Program-made: the position numbers and the translations under genes
Source of the DNA: Clostridiales bacterium UBA1774
GTDB lineage: Bacteria > Bacillota > Clostridia > Oscillospirales > Oscillospiraceae
Direction of reading: 5' to 3'
Length of the DNA: 48,717 bases
Assembly (NCBI GenBank): GCA_002314635.1
Contig: DCGQ01000048.1
Span: forward strand, 1-48,717
Part shown: piece by piece, positions 14,375-22,215 of the stretch
Layout of the letters: each line of letters starts with the position of its first letter
Position numbering within the stretch: the stretch's first letter is position 1
Notes under the pieces: model-generated
What the model saw: only the letters and a program-made list of their open reading frames with translations
Told to the model about the DNA's origin: nothing
Database searches by the model: none

Positions 14375-15820
14375 ATGGCAAAATACGGCGAAGGCGTTTA
14401 TTCGACCTATGACCAGCCGCATACCTTCCGGCGGCTGAATCTCAGCGGCATCACCGTCACAGAGGCAGAACGGCAGGTTCCGGTCATCCGGGACGCGGAT
14501 GTGATCGTGGTGGGCGGCGGCCCCGGCGGCACGGCGGCAGCGATTACGGCGGCCCGAAACGGCGCCAGAACGGTGCTTCTGGAGCGGTACGGGCATCTGG
14601 GCGGCATGGCCACCGGCGGTCTTGTGAACATCATCCCCAATCTGGCGGACATCTACGGTCATCAGTGGATCGGCGGTTTCTGTCAGGAATTCATCACCCG
14701 GCTGAAAGCCAGAGGCGCTGCGGATTTCCCGCCGCAGGAACAGTGGGGCGGCAGCGATCCCGCACTGGTCAGCAAATATCTGAAAGCCAACATGGGTCAC
14801 TTTTATGTCCGTCAGAATGCCGATGGGCAGCGTGTGGTGCTGTACACCGCTGTCATTGACCCGGAGGTGGGCAAGGACGAGCTGAACAACATGGCGCTGG
14901 ACGCCGGTGTGGAGCTGCTGCTGCATACCTGGGTCACTGCGCCCATCGTGGAGAACGGTCAGGTCAAGGGCGTGATGGTGGAATCCAAATCCGGGCGGCA
15001 GGCGCTGCTGGGCAAGGTCATCATTGACGCCACCGGCGACGGAGACCTGCTGACCGGCGTACCCACCGAGACGGTGGACTATATGCGTCCCGGCTCCCGC
15101 ATCGCCCAGTTCGGCTATGTGTACTGGATCGCCAATGTAGATCTGGAAAAATACGATGATTTCGCTGAGAAGCATCCGGAGGAGCTGAAAGAAGCCACCC
15201 AAAAGATCACGGAAGCAGGCGGAAAACCCTTCTTTACCCGCGGACTTCTGGAGCATCAGAAGGGTGTGGTGTGGGTACATCGTCTGCTTGGCTCTCTGCA
15301 TCAGACCGACACGGAGGAGATGACCTTCATTGATTCCTCTGCACGGCACACCGCCGTTCGCAGCTGGGAGCTGATGAAGCAGTATCTGCCCGGTTTTGAA
15401 CAGAGCTTTATCATGCTGTCCGCGCCGCAGCTGGGCACCTCCGGCGGTCGGCGCATCAAGGGCAAATACTACCTCACCGAGGACGACATGGATCGGGACG
15501 AGCCTTATCCGGACACCATTGCCATCTTTGCGGACAATGACCGGGGTAAGCTGTCTCTGGAGCATCCCCGCACCTATGTCCCCTATCGGGCGCTGCTGCC
15601 GGAGGGGGTGGAGGGTCTGATCGTAGCCTGCCGCGCTTTCTCCGCCGACCATGAGTTCAGCGAGTTCTTCAACCTGATCCCCCACTGTATGTGCTTCGGT
15701 CAGGCCGCCGGTGCCGCTGCCGCCATCGCGGTCAAGGAGGGCATCCCGGTGAGTCAGGTGCCCTATGACCGGCTGAAAGCGCTGCTGCTGGAGGGCGGTG
15801 CCATTCTGCCGGAGGACTGA
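14375..15820 (+). CDS. FAD-dependent oxidoreductase (FAD_oxidored family)
   Basis: A 481-residue flavoprotein. The Rossmann FAD motif VVGGGPGGTAAA is at about 45-56, followed by LLERYGHLGGMATGG, typical of the FAD_oxidored (PF12831) group. A second conserved stretch is IIDATGDGDLLTGVPTE near 215-232. The C-terminal part has PYRALLPEGVEGLIVACR and GQAAGAAAAIAVKEG, which close the FAD site. No membrane segment or Fe-S motif is seen, so it is a soluble enzyme. The substrate is not evident. Start ATG with GAGGAGG. It stands alone between a terminator and the thiolase promoter. Confidence 0.85.
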   Translation: MAKYGEGVYSTYDQPHTFRRLNLSGITVTEAERQVPVIRDADVIVVGGGPGGTAAAITAARNGARTVLLERYGHLGGMATGGLVNIIPNLADIYGHQWIGGFCQEFITRLKARGAADFPPQEQWGGSDPALVSKYLKANMGHFYVRQNADGQRVVLYTAVIDPEVGKDELNNMALDAGVELLLHTWVTAPIVENGQVKGVMVESKSGRQALLGKVIIDATGDGDLLTGVPTETVDYMRPGSRIAQFGYVYWIANVDLEKYDDFAEKHPEELKEATQKITEAGGKPFFTRGLLEHQKGVVWVHRLLGSLHQTDTEEMTFIDSSARHTAVRSWELMKQYLPGFEQSFIMLSAPQLGTSGGRRIKGKYYLTEDDMDRDEPYPDTIAIFADNDRGKLSLEHPRTYVPYRALLPEGVEGLIVACRAFSADHEFSEFFNLIPHCMCFGQAAGAAAAIAVKEGIPVSQVPYDRLKALLLEGGAILPED

Positions 15821-15856
15821 ACCGCGGATTTCCTGCCCGGAACCGGAAAAGGAAGG

Positions 15857-15885
15857 TTGAAATTCCTACCGCACGGGTATATACT
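15857..15885 (+). promoter_or_regulatory. Promoter of the thiolase gene
   Basis: TTGAAA (15857-15862) and TATACT (15880-15885) with 17-base spacing. In the leader a perfect 6-base-pair hairpin TACCGC/GCGGTA (15905-15922) lies just before the ribosome binding site AAGGAG and could affect mRNA stability. Confidence 0.65.
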
Positions 15886-15950
15886 GAATCAGTTTAGAAC
15901 ACAGTACCGCGAAACTGCGGTAAAGAGACTATAATAAGGAGCAACGAATC

Positions 15951-17231
15951 ATGAAGGATATTTATCTGGTAAACTGCTGCCGTACTGCCGTGGGCAGCAT
16001 GGGCGGCACTCTGAAGGACACTCCCGCTCCCGAGCTGGGCGCGATCGTCATCAAGGAAGCTCTGAAGCGTGCCGGTGTTGACGGTGCCAATGTGGACGAA
16101 GTCATGATGGGCTGCACGCTGGTTGCCGGTATGGGCCAGAACCCCGCCCGTCAGGCAGCTGTCAAGGCCGGTGTTCCGGTGGCTGTTCCCGCCTACACCG
16201 TCAGCATGGTCTGCGGCAGCGGCATGAAGGCCGTGATCGAAGCCGCCCGTGCCATCGCCGCCGGTGATGCGGAGATCATCGTTGCCGGTGGTATGGAAAA
16301 TATGTCCGCCGCTCCCTATGCGCTTCCCGATATGCGCTTCGGCAAGAAGATGGACGTCGCCCAGACTGCTACCGGTCTGGTGGATACCATGGTGAAGGAC
16401 GGCCTGTGGGATGCTTTCAACAACTACCACATGGGCACCACCGCCGAGAACATCTGCGACATCTGGGGCATCACCAGAGAAGAGCTGGACGACTTCGGCT
16501 ACAACACTCAGATGAAGTACAAGGCCGCTTTCGAAGCCGGTAAGTTCACCGAGGAGATCGTCCCCGTTCCCGTCCGCGTCAAGAAGGAGATCGTGGAGTT
16601 CAAGGTCGATGAGTTCCCTCAGAAGGATCCCAACCGGGAGAAGATGGGCAAGCTGAAGGGCGCCTTCAAGCTGTCCGCCGACAACGCCTTCAAGCAGAAT
16701 GGCGGCACCGTGGAGGACACCTTTAACGCACAGGCCACCAAGAAGGTGGAGCATGACGGCTCCCTGCGTGTCACCGCTGGCAACGCCTCCGGCATCAACG
16801 ACGGCGCTGCCGCCATCGTGCTGGCTTCCGGCGAAGCTGTCGCCAAGTACGGCCTGAAGCCCATGCTGAAGATCACCGGCTGGGGACAGGGCGGCGTTGA
16901 CCCGAAGATCATGGGCACCGGCCCCGTTGCCGCTGTGCAGAATCTGATGAAGAAGACCGGCCTGAAGGCCAGCGATTTTGACCTGATCGAGGCCAACGAG
17001 GCATTCGCCGCCCAGTCCATCGCCGTGATCCGCGAGCTGGGTCTGGACATCAGCAAGGTCAATGTGAACGGCGGTGCCATCGCTATCGGTCACCCCGTAG
17101 GCTGCTCCGGCGCCCGGATCATCGTCACCCTTGCCCACGAGATGATGCGTCGCCCCGAAGCGAAGAACGGCCTTGCCACCCTTTGCATCGGCGGCGGCAT
17201 GGGCGTTGCCACCAGCTTCGAAAAAGCCTGA
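15951..17231 (+). CDS. Acetyl-CoA C-acetyltransferase (thiolase) with an insertion
   Basis: A 426-residue thiolase that joins two acetyl-CoA to acetoacetyl-CoA, the entry step to butyrate formation, or the reverse. Catalytic residues are in place: nucleophile Cys88 (VCGSGMKAV), His381 (GHPVGCSGAR) and Cys385, plus NEAFAAQ and NASGINDGAAA. Biosynthetic thiolases are usually about 392 residues. The excess lies at about 241-270, between KLKGAF and RVTAGNAS, as a charged insert in the loop before the NASGINDG motif. Other butyrate genes (hbd, crt, bcd) are not next to it. Codon use is strongly biased, as expected for a highly expressed enzyme. Strong site AAGGAG. Confidence 0.92.
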   Translation: MKDIYLVNCCRTAVGSMGGTLKDTPAPELGAIVIKEALKRAGVDGANVDEVMMGCTLVAGMGQNPARQAAVKAGVPVAVPAYTVSMVCGSGMKAVIEAARAIAAGDAEIIVAGGMENMSAAPYALPDMRFGKKMDVAQTATGLVDTMVKDGLWDAFNNYHMGTTAENICDIWGITREELDDFGYNTQMKYKAAFEAGKFTEEIVPVPVRVKKEIVEFKVDEFPQKDPNREKMGKLKGAFKLSADNAFKQNGGTVEDTFNAQATKKVEHDGSLRVTAGNASGINDGAAAIVLASGEAVAKYGLKPMLKITGWGQGGVDPKIMGTGPVAAVQNLMKKTGLKASDFDLIEANEAFAAQSIAVIRELGLDISKVNVNGGAIAIGHPVGCSGARIIVTLAHEMMRRPEAKNGLATLCIGGGMGVATSFEKA

Positions 17232-17247
17232 TTTGCTCTGTAATGGA

Positions 17248-17278
17248 ACAGCCGTCTGCGGAAGCAGGCGGCTGTTTT
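17248..17278 (+). terminator. Thiolase terminator
   Basis: A 12-base-pair stem with one G-U pair (17248-17259 with 17264-17275) and a GGAA loop, followed by four T. Confidence 0.8.
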
Positions 17279-17283
17279 ACACT

Positions 17284-18489
17284 CTATTCGCGCTGAATAT
17301 CCTCCAGCCGCCGTTGATCGGTATGGGGCTGAGGACGCCATTTTGCATTGCGTACAAACAGGGTCGGGATGGAAAACAGGCAGGACACACTAAGCCACAG
17401 CGGAAACAGCAGCACAGCGCTTCCCCATTCCCGCAGGCTCAGTCCGTCCTTTCGGCACACACTGACCGGGGCCGACAGTAAAAACAGGTAAGCGGCGACT
17501 CCCGCCAGCAGCCACCGGGGCGACAGGCTTCCCCGCAGCATGGCGATCAGCGCCAGCAGCACCCCTGCCTCCATGCAGCACATGGCCGGATTCAGCAGCA
17601 GATCAAACAATAGCTTCCAGCCATGCTTCACCGTTCCCAGACTGCGGCAGACTCTCCCGAAATTCTGACGGATGCACATATTCCAGCCGTTCATCCAGCG
17701 CCAGCGCTGCATCAGCGCCTGTCTGAGCTGATTCGGCTGTTCGTCATAGAACCGCGCCTCCGGTGCAGCCATCATCCGTCTGCCCCCCAACGCCAGACGG
17801 ATGGAGAAATCCACGTCCTCCACCAGCGTCTCCGTATACCAGCCTTCCTCCGGCAGCGCCTCCATGGAGATCGCCATGCCGGTACCGCTGGCCATCGCCG
17901 GCAGGCCCAGCTTCGTATGGGGCAGCGTTTCCGAACGCATCACCTGCAGCCACAGCAGGCCGCCCAGACGGGCGGTGACGCCGGTGGGGTTCTTCGTCAT
18001 GCGATAACCCTGTATGGCGTCCGCCCCTGCGTGCAGCGCATTGTTCGCTGCACGCAGGAATCCGGGATCCGCCAGATTGTCCGCATCGAACAGCACCACA
18101 CCGTCAAACCTGCCCGGGTATTCCTGACGAATGCGCCCGATCCCGTATCGCAGCGCATGACCCTTGCGCCGCTCCGATGGCGCGTTATGCTCCCAGCAGA
18201 CGGCACCGCAGCGGCGGGCGGTCTCCGCCGTTCCGTCCGTACAGTTGTGCGCCACTACGAAAACCGTGCAGCACTGCTTGGGATAATCCTGCCGTGCAAG
18301 GCTCTCCAGCAGACCGGGCAGCACCCGTTCCTCATTGCGGGCGCAGATCAGAACCGCAAACCGCATTTTCTCTGTCCGCTCCGGCGGAACCGGCAGCTTT
18401 CCCTGTCCCAGAAATTGCAGCAGCGCCACTCCCAGAAAATACAGCACGGCTGCCGCCAGCAGAACAATCATCACCACATTCAAACACAT
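17284..18489 (-). CDS. Membrane glycosyltransferase family 2
   Basis: A 401-residue GT2 enzyme of the processive, IcaA/BcsA-like layout. It has an N-terminal helix (VVMIVLLAAAVLYFLGVALL), then the catalytic domain with VLICARNEE, the nucleotide/metal motif FDADN, SGTGMAIS, the base motif EDVD and QRWRW (the Q-x-x-R-W acceptor signature), and three C-terminal membrane helices. It should add sugars from UDP or similar donors to a growing glycan or lipid at the membrane. The acceptor is unknown. It is convergent with the thiolase and stands alone. No PilZ domain is present, so direct c-di-GMP control is not suggested by the sequence. Confidence 0.87.
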   Translation of the reverse strand: MCLNVVMIVLLAAAVLYFLGVALLQFLGQGKLPVPPERTEKMRFAVLICARNEERVLPGLLESLARQDYPKQCCTVFVVAHNCTDGTAETARRCGAVCWEHNAPSERRKGHALRYGIGRIRQEYPGRFDGVVLFDADNLADPGFLRAANNALHAGADAIQGYRMTKNPTGVTARLGGLLWLQVMRSETLPHTKLGLPAMASGTGMAISMEALPEEGWYTETLVEDVDFSIRLALGGRRMMAAPEARFYDEQPNQLRQALMQRWRWMNGWNMCIRQNFGRVCRSLGTVKHGWKLLFDLLLNPAMCCMEAGVLLALIAMLRGSLSPRWLLAGVAAYLFLLSAPVSVCRKDGLSLREWGSAVLLFPLWLSVSCLFSIPTLFVRNAKWRPQPHTDQRRLEDIQRE

Positions 18490-18567
18490 TCACGCTTTCT
18501 TTTCGACTTGTTTCCCGATTATAACGGTTTTTCCCACACTCTGCAAGCGGAATTACATCCGGTTCTG

Positions 18568-18596
18568 TTGACTTTATATCATGTGTTTCGTATAAT
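18568..18596 (+). promoter_or_regulatory. Promoter of the UroD-like/NudC operon
   Basis: TTGACT (18568-18573) and consensus TATAAT (18591-18596), 17 bases apart. A strong site AAGGAGG lies before the ATG at 18641. Confidence 0.85.
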
Positions 18597-18640
18597 AACG
18601 AATAAGGAAATATGGGTTTTCATCCCAAAAGGAGGATATT

Positions 18641-19717
18641 ATGGGACTCGACAGCAAGTTTACCCCGGCTGAACTGGAAATCAAGGGTCAGATGCCCGGT
18701 ATGTTCGGCCCCCCCACCGATGTTTTCAGCACCCCGATCACCCCCCGCGAGAATACGCTTCGTCTGTATCAGGGCAAGACCCCCATGTGGGCTCCCTTCT
18801 CTTTCGGCGACAACGCCGCACTGATGATCGACTGCGACCCGGAAAACAAGGCCCGCAGTCCCCGTCCCGAAGGTGTCAGCAGCGACACGCCCATTAACGA
18901 CGGCTACGGCGTGGAATGGGTCTATGTGGATGTGGTCGGCGGCGCCATGGTTCGTCCCGGTGCCCCCATCTGTACGGATATCGAACACTGGGAGGATTAT
19001 GTGACCATTCCTGATCCGGACACATGGGACTGGGAAGGCTGCTACGAGCGCAACAAGTCGAAGCTTTCTCCCGACCGTGCCACCATGATCAATCTGCCCG
19101 GCTGTCTGTTCGAGCGTCTGATCGCCATTATGGATTTTTCCGAGGCTGCTGTGGCTCTGATTGATGATGAGTCCAAGGAGGCCGTGCATCGGTTCTTCCG
19201 CGCCATCACCGATGTCCATAAGAAGTATTATACGCTCTGCAAGAAGTGGTTCAACGCTGATATCGTAAACTTCAACGATGACTGGGGTTCTCAGCGTGCA
19301 GAGTTTTTCAGCGTGGAGACCGCCAGAGAGATGCTCCTGCCCTATGTGAAGGAGCTGGTAGACCATGTTCACAGTCTGGGTATGTACTTTGACCTGCATT
19401 GCTGCGGCTTCGTGGAGCACTTTGTGCCCCTGTTCATCGAAGCAGGCGAGGACAGCTGGGGCGGCCAGCCGCTGAACGACAAGTGGAAGCTGAAACAGAT
19501 GTACGGCGACCAATTCATCTTCACCGATGGCCCCAAGTTCACTCCCGGCATGACCGAGGCAGAACAGGACGAGGCCATTGCCGACTTCTTCCGGAAATCC
19601 GGCAATGACAACCGGATTCTGGTGGAGCTGCGGGATCCCTCGCTCCGCGCCAAGATCTACGAAGCCTCCCGCCGCAACTTCGACCGGCTGGTCGCCGAAG
19701 GAAAGGCGATCCTCTGA
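18641..19717 (+). CDS. Uroporphyrinogen decarboxylase family protein (methyltransferase-like)
   Basis: A 358-residue TIM-barrel protein of the UroD/MtaA/CmuA superfamily. Recognisable segments are RENTLRLYQGKTPMW, NFNDDWGSQ, SLGMYFDLHCCGFVEHFVP and DSWGGQPLND. True HemE has conserved Arg and Asp residues for the porphyrin near its N-terminus that are not evident here. Members in anaerobes with H-C-x-G-type zinc ligands transfer methyl groups to corrinoid proteins or coenzyme M-like thiols, so a methyl- or demethylation role is more likely. No corrinoid-binding protein gene is adjacent. It is the first gene of a three-gene operon with a C_GCAxxG_C_C protein and NudC. A second paralogue lies at 44996-46042. 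Confidence 0.82.
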   Translation: MGLDSKFTPAELEIKGQMPGMFGPPTDVFSTPITPRENTLRLYQGKTPMWAPFSFGDNAALMIDCDPENKARSPRPEGVSSDTPINDGYGVEWVYVDVVGGAMVRPGAPICTDIEHWEDYVTIPDPDTWDWEGCYERNKSKLSPDRATMINLPGCLFERLIAIMDFSEAAVALIDDESKEAVHRFFRAITDVHKKYYTLCKKWFNADIVNFNDDWGSQRAEFFSVETAREMLLPYVKELVDHVHSLGMYFDLHCCGFVEHFVPLFIEAGEDSWGGQPLNDKWKLKQMYGDQFIFTDGPKFTPGMTEAEQDEAIADFFRKSGNDNRILVELRDPSLRAKIYEASRRNFDRLVAEGKAIL

Positions 19718-20139
19718 TGGCCGCCCGATTGGACGGAGAAGCCTACGCCCATCGGGCAGTGGAGCTGCACGATCAGGGCTATAACTGCGCCCAGAGCGTG
19801 CTTCTGGCCTATGCCCCGGCTGCCGGTATCAACGAGGCAGATGCGGCAAAGCTGATGCAGTCCTTCGGCGGCGGCATGGGCGGTCTGGGCGAAACCTGCG
19901 GTGCGCTCAGCGGCGGTCTGGCTGCGCTTGGTCTGCTGAGCCGCCCGGTGACGCCCGGCGATCAGGGGGCCAAGGAGGAGAGCTATCGCATCGCCAAGGC
20001 GATGGGTCTGAAATTCAAGGAGGAAGCCAGTGGTCTGCACTGTCCGGAGCTGAAACCCAGCGATCCGGAGGCCCGCCGATGGGCCTGCAGCAGCTACATC
20101 GCGCTGGCTGCCCGACTGGTCGCGGAGGCAGTGGAATGA
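19717..20139 (+). CDS. C_GCAxxG_C_C family redox-type protein
   Basis: A 140-residue protein with the conserved cysteine pattern that names this family: GYNCAQSVLL, GGGMGGLGETCGALSGG, LHCPELK and a final WACSSY. The family is common in anaerobes and is thought to bind a metal centre or take part in redox reactions; its exact role is unknown. The ATG shares its A with the stop codon of the UroD-like gene (TGATG), so the two are translationally coupled. It may serve as redox partner of its neighbour. Confidence 0.87.
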   Translation: MAARLDGEAYAHRAVELHDQGYNCAQSVLLAYAPAAGINEADAAKLMQSFGGGMGGLGETCGALSGGLAALGLLSRPVTPGDQGAKEESYRIAKAMGLKFKEEASGLHCPELKPSDPEARRWACSSYIALAARLVAEAVE

Positions 20140-20993
20140 TTCAGGATATTGCACCCAATGTTTATCAGAATCACTATGATCCGGCAAAGCAGCCTGCTGC
20201 CGGTTCCTATGTGATCTTCTTCGACAACCGTAAGCTGTTCTGCCGTACCGGGATGGGCACCCTCACATTCCCCACCTACGGAGCGCTGACAGATCACAGC
20301 GGTATGTTCCGTTACCTGTTTTCCATTGATCAGGATGAATACTATCTGGCACTGGATCAGGAGTGCGTTCCCAAAGCGCCTCCCGCATGGGAGGGCTGGG
20401 ATCTGATGCCTCTGTTCAGTCTGCAGCGGCTCCAGCCCAAGGCCAGTGCCTATGCAGCGCTGGAAGCGGCTTCACTGGGCGGCTGGTACACCGGCAACCG
20501 GTTCTGCGGCCGCTGCGGTCATGAGATGGTGCATTCCGAAACGGAGCGTGCCCTCCAATGCCCGGAGTGTCACAATCTGGTCTATCCCCGCATCAATCCG
20601 GTGGCCATCGTGGCCGTCCGCAACGGGGACAAGCTGCTGCTGACCAAGTACAAGGGTCGGGGCGATGTACCCTTCTATGCGCTGGTGGCAGGCTTTGCCG
20701 AAATCGGTGAATCCATTGAAGACACCGTGCGCCGGGAGGTCATGGAGGAAACCGGCATTCGCGTGAAGAATCTCCGGTTCTATAAGAGCCAGCCATGGGC
20801 GCTCAGCGACTCTCTGCTGATGGGTTTTTTCTGCGATCTGGACGGAGCGGAAACCCCTCACGCAGATGGCAGCGAGCTATCCGTAGCCGAGTGGGTCAGC
20901 CGGGATGCCATCCCCAACCGGGATGACGGATTTTCCCTCACCAGTGAAATGATCGAGTATTTCCGAACAAACGGAAAAGGCGAATATATCTAA
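20136..20993 (+). CDS. nudC: NAD(H) pyrophosphatase/decapping Nudix hydrolase NudC
   Basis: A 285-residue protein with the three-part NudC layout: an N-terminal domain, a four-Cys zinc ribbon (C124, C127, C142, C145) and a Nudix domain with the box GFAEIGESIEDTVRREVMEE (from about residue 186) and the NudC-specific SQPW motif after it. It hydrolyses NADH to NMNH and AMP and in bacteria removes NAD caps from RNA. The start is the ATG that overlaps the preceding stop by four bases with GGAGG upstream; an upstream in-frame ATG lies inside the preceding gene and was rejected. Confidence 0.93.
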   Translation: MIQDIAPNVYQNHYDPAKQPAAGSYVIFFDNRKLFCRTGMGTLTFPTYGALTDHSGMFRYLFSIDQDEYYLALDQECVPKAPPAWEGWDLMPLFSLQRLQPKASAYAALEAASLGGWYTGNRFCGRCGHEMVHSETERALQCPECHNLVYPRINPVAIVAVRNGDKLLLTKYKGRGDVPFYALVAGFAEIGESIEDTVRREVMEETGIRVKNLRFYKSQPWALSDSLLMGFFCDLDGAETPHADGSELSVAEWVSRDAIPNRDDGFSLTSEMIEYFRTNGKGEYI

Positions 20994-20996
20994 CAG

Positions 20997-21036
20997 AAAA
21001 CGCTCCGTTCGGTGAAAGACCGAAGGGAGCGTTTTT
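20997..21036 (+). terminator. Terminator of the UroD-like/NudC operon
   Basis: A long hairpin: outer AAAACGCTCC/GGAGCGTTTT (20997-21006, 21026-21035) and inner TTCGGT/ACCGAA (21008-21013, 21019-21024), ending in a T-run. It lies only 18 bases before the next start codon. Confidence 0.88.
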
Positions 21037-21053
21037 CAAAAACGGAGGCTATT

Positions 21054-21407
21054 ATGACATTCATCTGTTATCCGCCTTGCAGCACATGCAAAAAAGCACA
21101 GAGTTGGCTGGAAGAAAAGGGCATTTCCTTTGATTACCGTCATATCAAAGAACAGAACCCCACGGTGGAAGAACTGACCCTGTGGCACAGCCGCAGCGGA
21201 CTTCCGTTGAAACGCTTCTTCAACACCAGCGGTCAGCGTTATCGGGAGTTGAACCTGAAGGAAAAGCTGGAAACCATGTCCGAAGAGGAGCAGCTTCGCC
21301 TGCTGTCCGGTGACGGGATGCTGGTCAAGCGTCCCCTGCTGGTGGACGATTCTCTTGTGCTGGTCGGGTTCCGGGAAGCGGAGTGGGCAAAAGCATTGGG
21401 TCTGTAA
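21054..21407 (+). CDS. ArsC/Spx family thioredoxin-fold protein
   Basis: A 117-residue protein of the ArsC/Spx/YffB group with C9-x-x-C12 in YPPCSTCKKAQ, a helix EEKGISFDYRHIKEQNPTVEEL, LPLKRFFNTSG and MLVKRPLLVDD. Spx-type proteins bind the RNA polymerase alpha subunit under thiol stress, while ArsC reduces arsenate with one Cys. The C-x-x-C pair occurs in both subgroups. No other ars gene is near, so the precise role is open. The ATG is preceded by ACGGAGG. It is likely monocistronic or reads through from the upstream terminator. Confidence 0.85.
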   Translation: MTFICYPPCSTCKKAQSWLEEKGISFDYRHIKEQNPTVEELTLWHSRSGLPLKRFFNTSGQRYRELNLKEKLETMSEEEQLRLLSGDGMLVKRPLLVDDSLVLVGFREAEWAKALGL

Positions 21408-21440
21408 TTCAGACGGTTTTGTCACATTTCTCTTCGGGAC

Positions 21441-21486
21441 TTGACAACCCTGGCGTCCCGCATTATATTGATATCATTCTGATATC
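21441..21486 (+). promoter_or_regulatory. Promoter and candidate operator of the ABC exporter operon
   Basis: TTGACA (21441-21446) and TATATT (21464-21469) with 17-base spacing. Immediately downstream a perfect palindrome GATATCA-TTC-TGATATC (21470-21486) covers the predicted transcription start and ends at the ribosome binding site. This is a typical place for a repressor operator; no regulator gene is adjacent. Confidence 0.7.
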
Positions 21487-21498
21487 AGGAGGTTTTTC

Positions 21499-22215
21499 AT
21501 GAGTCTGCGAATTGAAGGCCTTACCAAGACCTATGGTGATAAAAAAGCGGTAGACAATCTGAGCCTGCACATTGCCCCGGGCGAGATTTTCGGCTTTATC
21601 GGTCACAACGGCGCAGGAAAAAGCACCACGCTGCGAGCCTGTGCGGGGATCCTGCCCTTTGATCAGGGCGAAATACGAATCGGCGGCATCTCCGTCCGGG
21701 ACAATCCGCTGGAATGCAAAAAGCAGCTGGCCTATATTCCGGACAATCCGGATCTGTATGATTTCATGACCGGGCGGCAGTATCTCAGCTTTGTGGCTGA
21801 CATTTTCGGCGTCAGTGCCAAAGACCGGCAGGAGCGGATCGGCCGATACGCCGAAATGCTGGAGCTGACAAAGGATCTGGGGCAGCCCATCGCCGGGTAT
21901 TCCCACGGCATGAAGCAGAAGCTGGCCATCATTTCCGCGTGGCTGCACCAGCCGCGGCTGATTCTGATGGACGAACCCTTTGTGGGTCTGGATCCGCGGG
22001 CCTCTCACCTGCTCAAGGAGCTGATGAAGGAATTCTGCCTCAGCGGCGGCGCGATCTTCTTCTCCACCCATGTGCTGGAGGTGGCGGAAAAGCTCTGCCA
22101 CAAGGTAGCCATCATCCGGCACGGTCAGCTAATCCGCAGCGGCAGCATGGACGAGGTGCGGGGCGACAGTTCTCTGGAAACGGTGTTTCTGGAGCTGGAG
22201 GACGAATCATGCTGA
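21499..22215 (+). CDS. ABC transporter ATP-binding protein
   Basis: A 238-residue ABC ATPase. It has Walker A GHNGAGKST, Q-loop region AYIPDNPDLYDFM, the signature YSHGMKQKLAI (in place of LSGGQ, common in ABC-2/bacitracin-type exporters), Walker B LILMDEPFVGLD and H-loop FFSTHVLEVAE. It pairs with the membrane protein encoded directly downstream, whose ATG overlaps its stop by seven bases. Candidate cargoes include antimicrobial peptides or lipids, but none can be named. Confidence 0.92.
   Translation: MSLRIEGLTKTYGDKKAVDNLSLHIAPGEIFGFIGHNGAGKSTTLRACAGILPFDQGEIRIGGISVRDNPLECKKQLAYIPDNPDLYDFMTGRQYLSFVADIFGVSAKDRQERIGRYAEMLELTKDLGQPIAGYSHGMKQKLAIISAWLHQPRLILMDEPFVGLDPRASHLLKELMKEFCLSGGAIFFSTHVLEVAEKLCHKVAIIRHGQLIRSGSMDEVRGDSSLETVFLELEDESC

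Noticed and set aside
17284..18489. Linking the GT2 enzyme to c-di-GMP-controlled exopolysaccharide.
   Set aside because: There is no PilZ domain, no partner subunits and no GEMM-I aptamer upstream, so only the enzyme family can be stated.
18641..19717. Calling this gene hemE (true uroporphyrinogen decarboxylase).
   Set aside because: The motifs fit the broader methyltransferase-like superfamily, the N-terminal HemE signature is not evident, and no heme genes are near.
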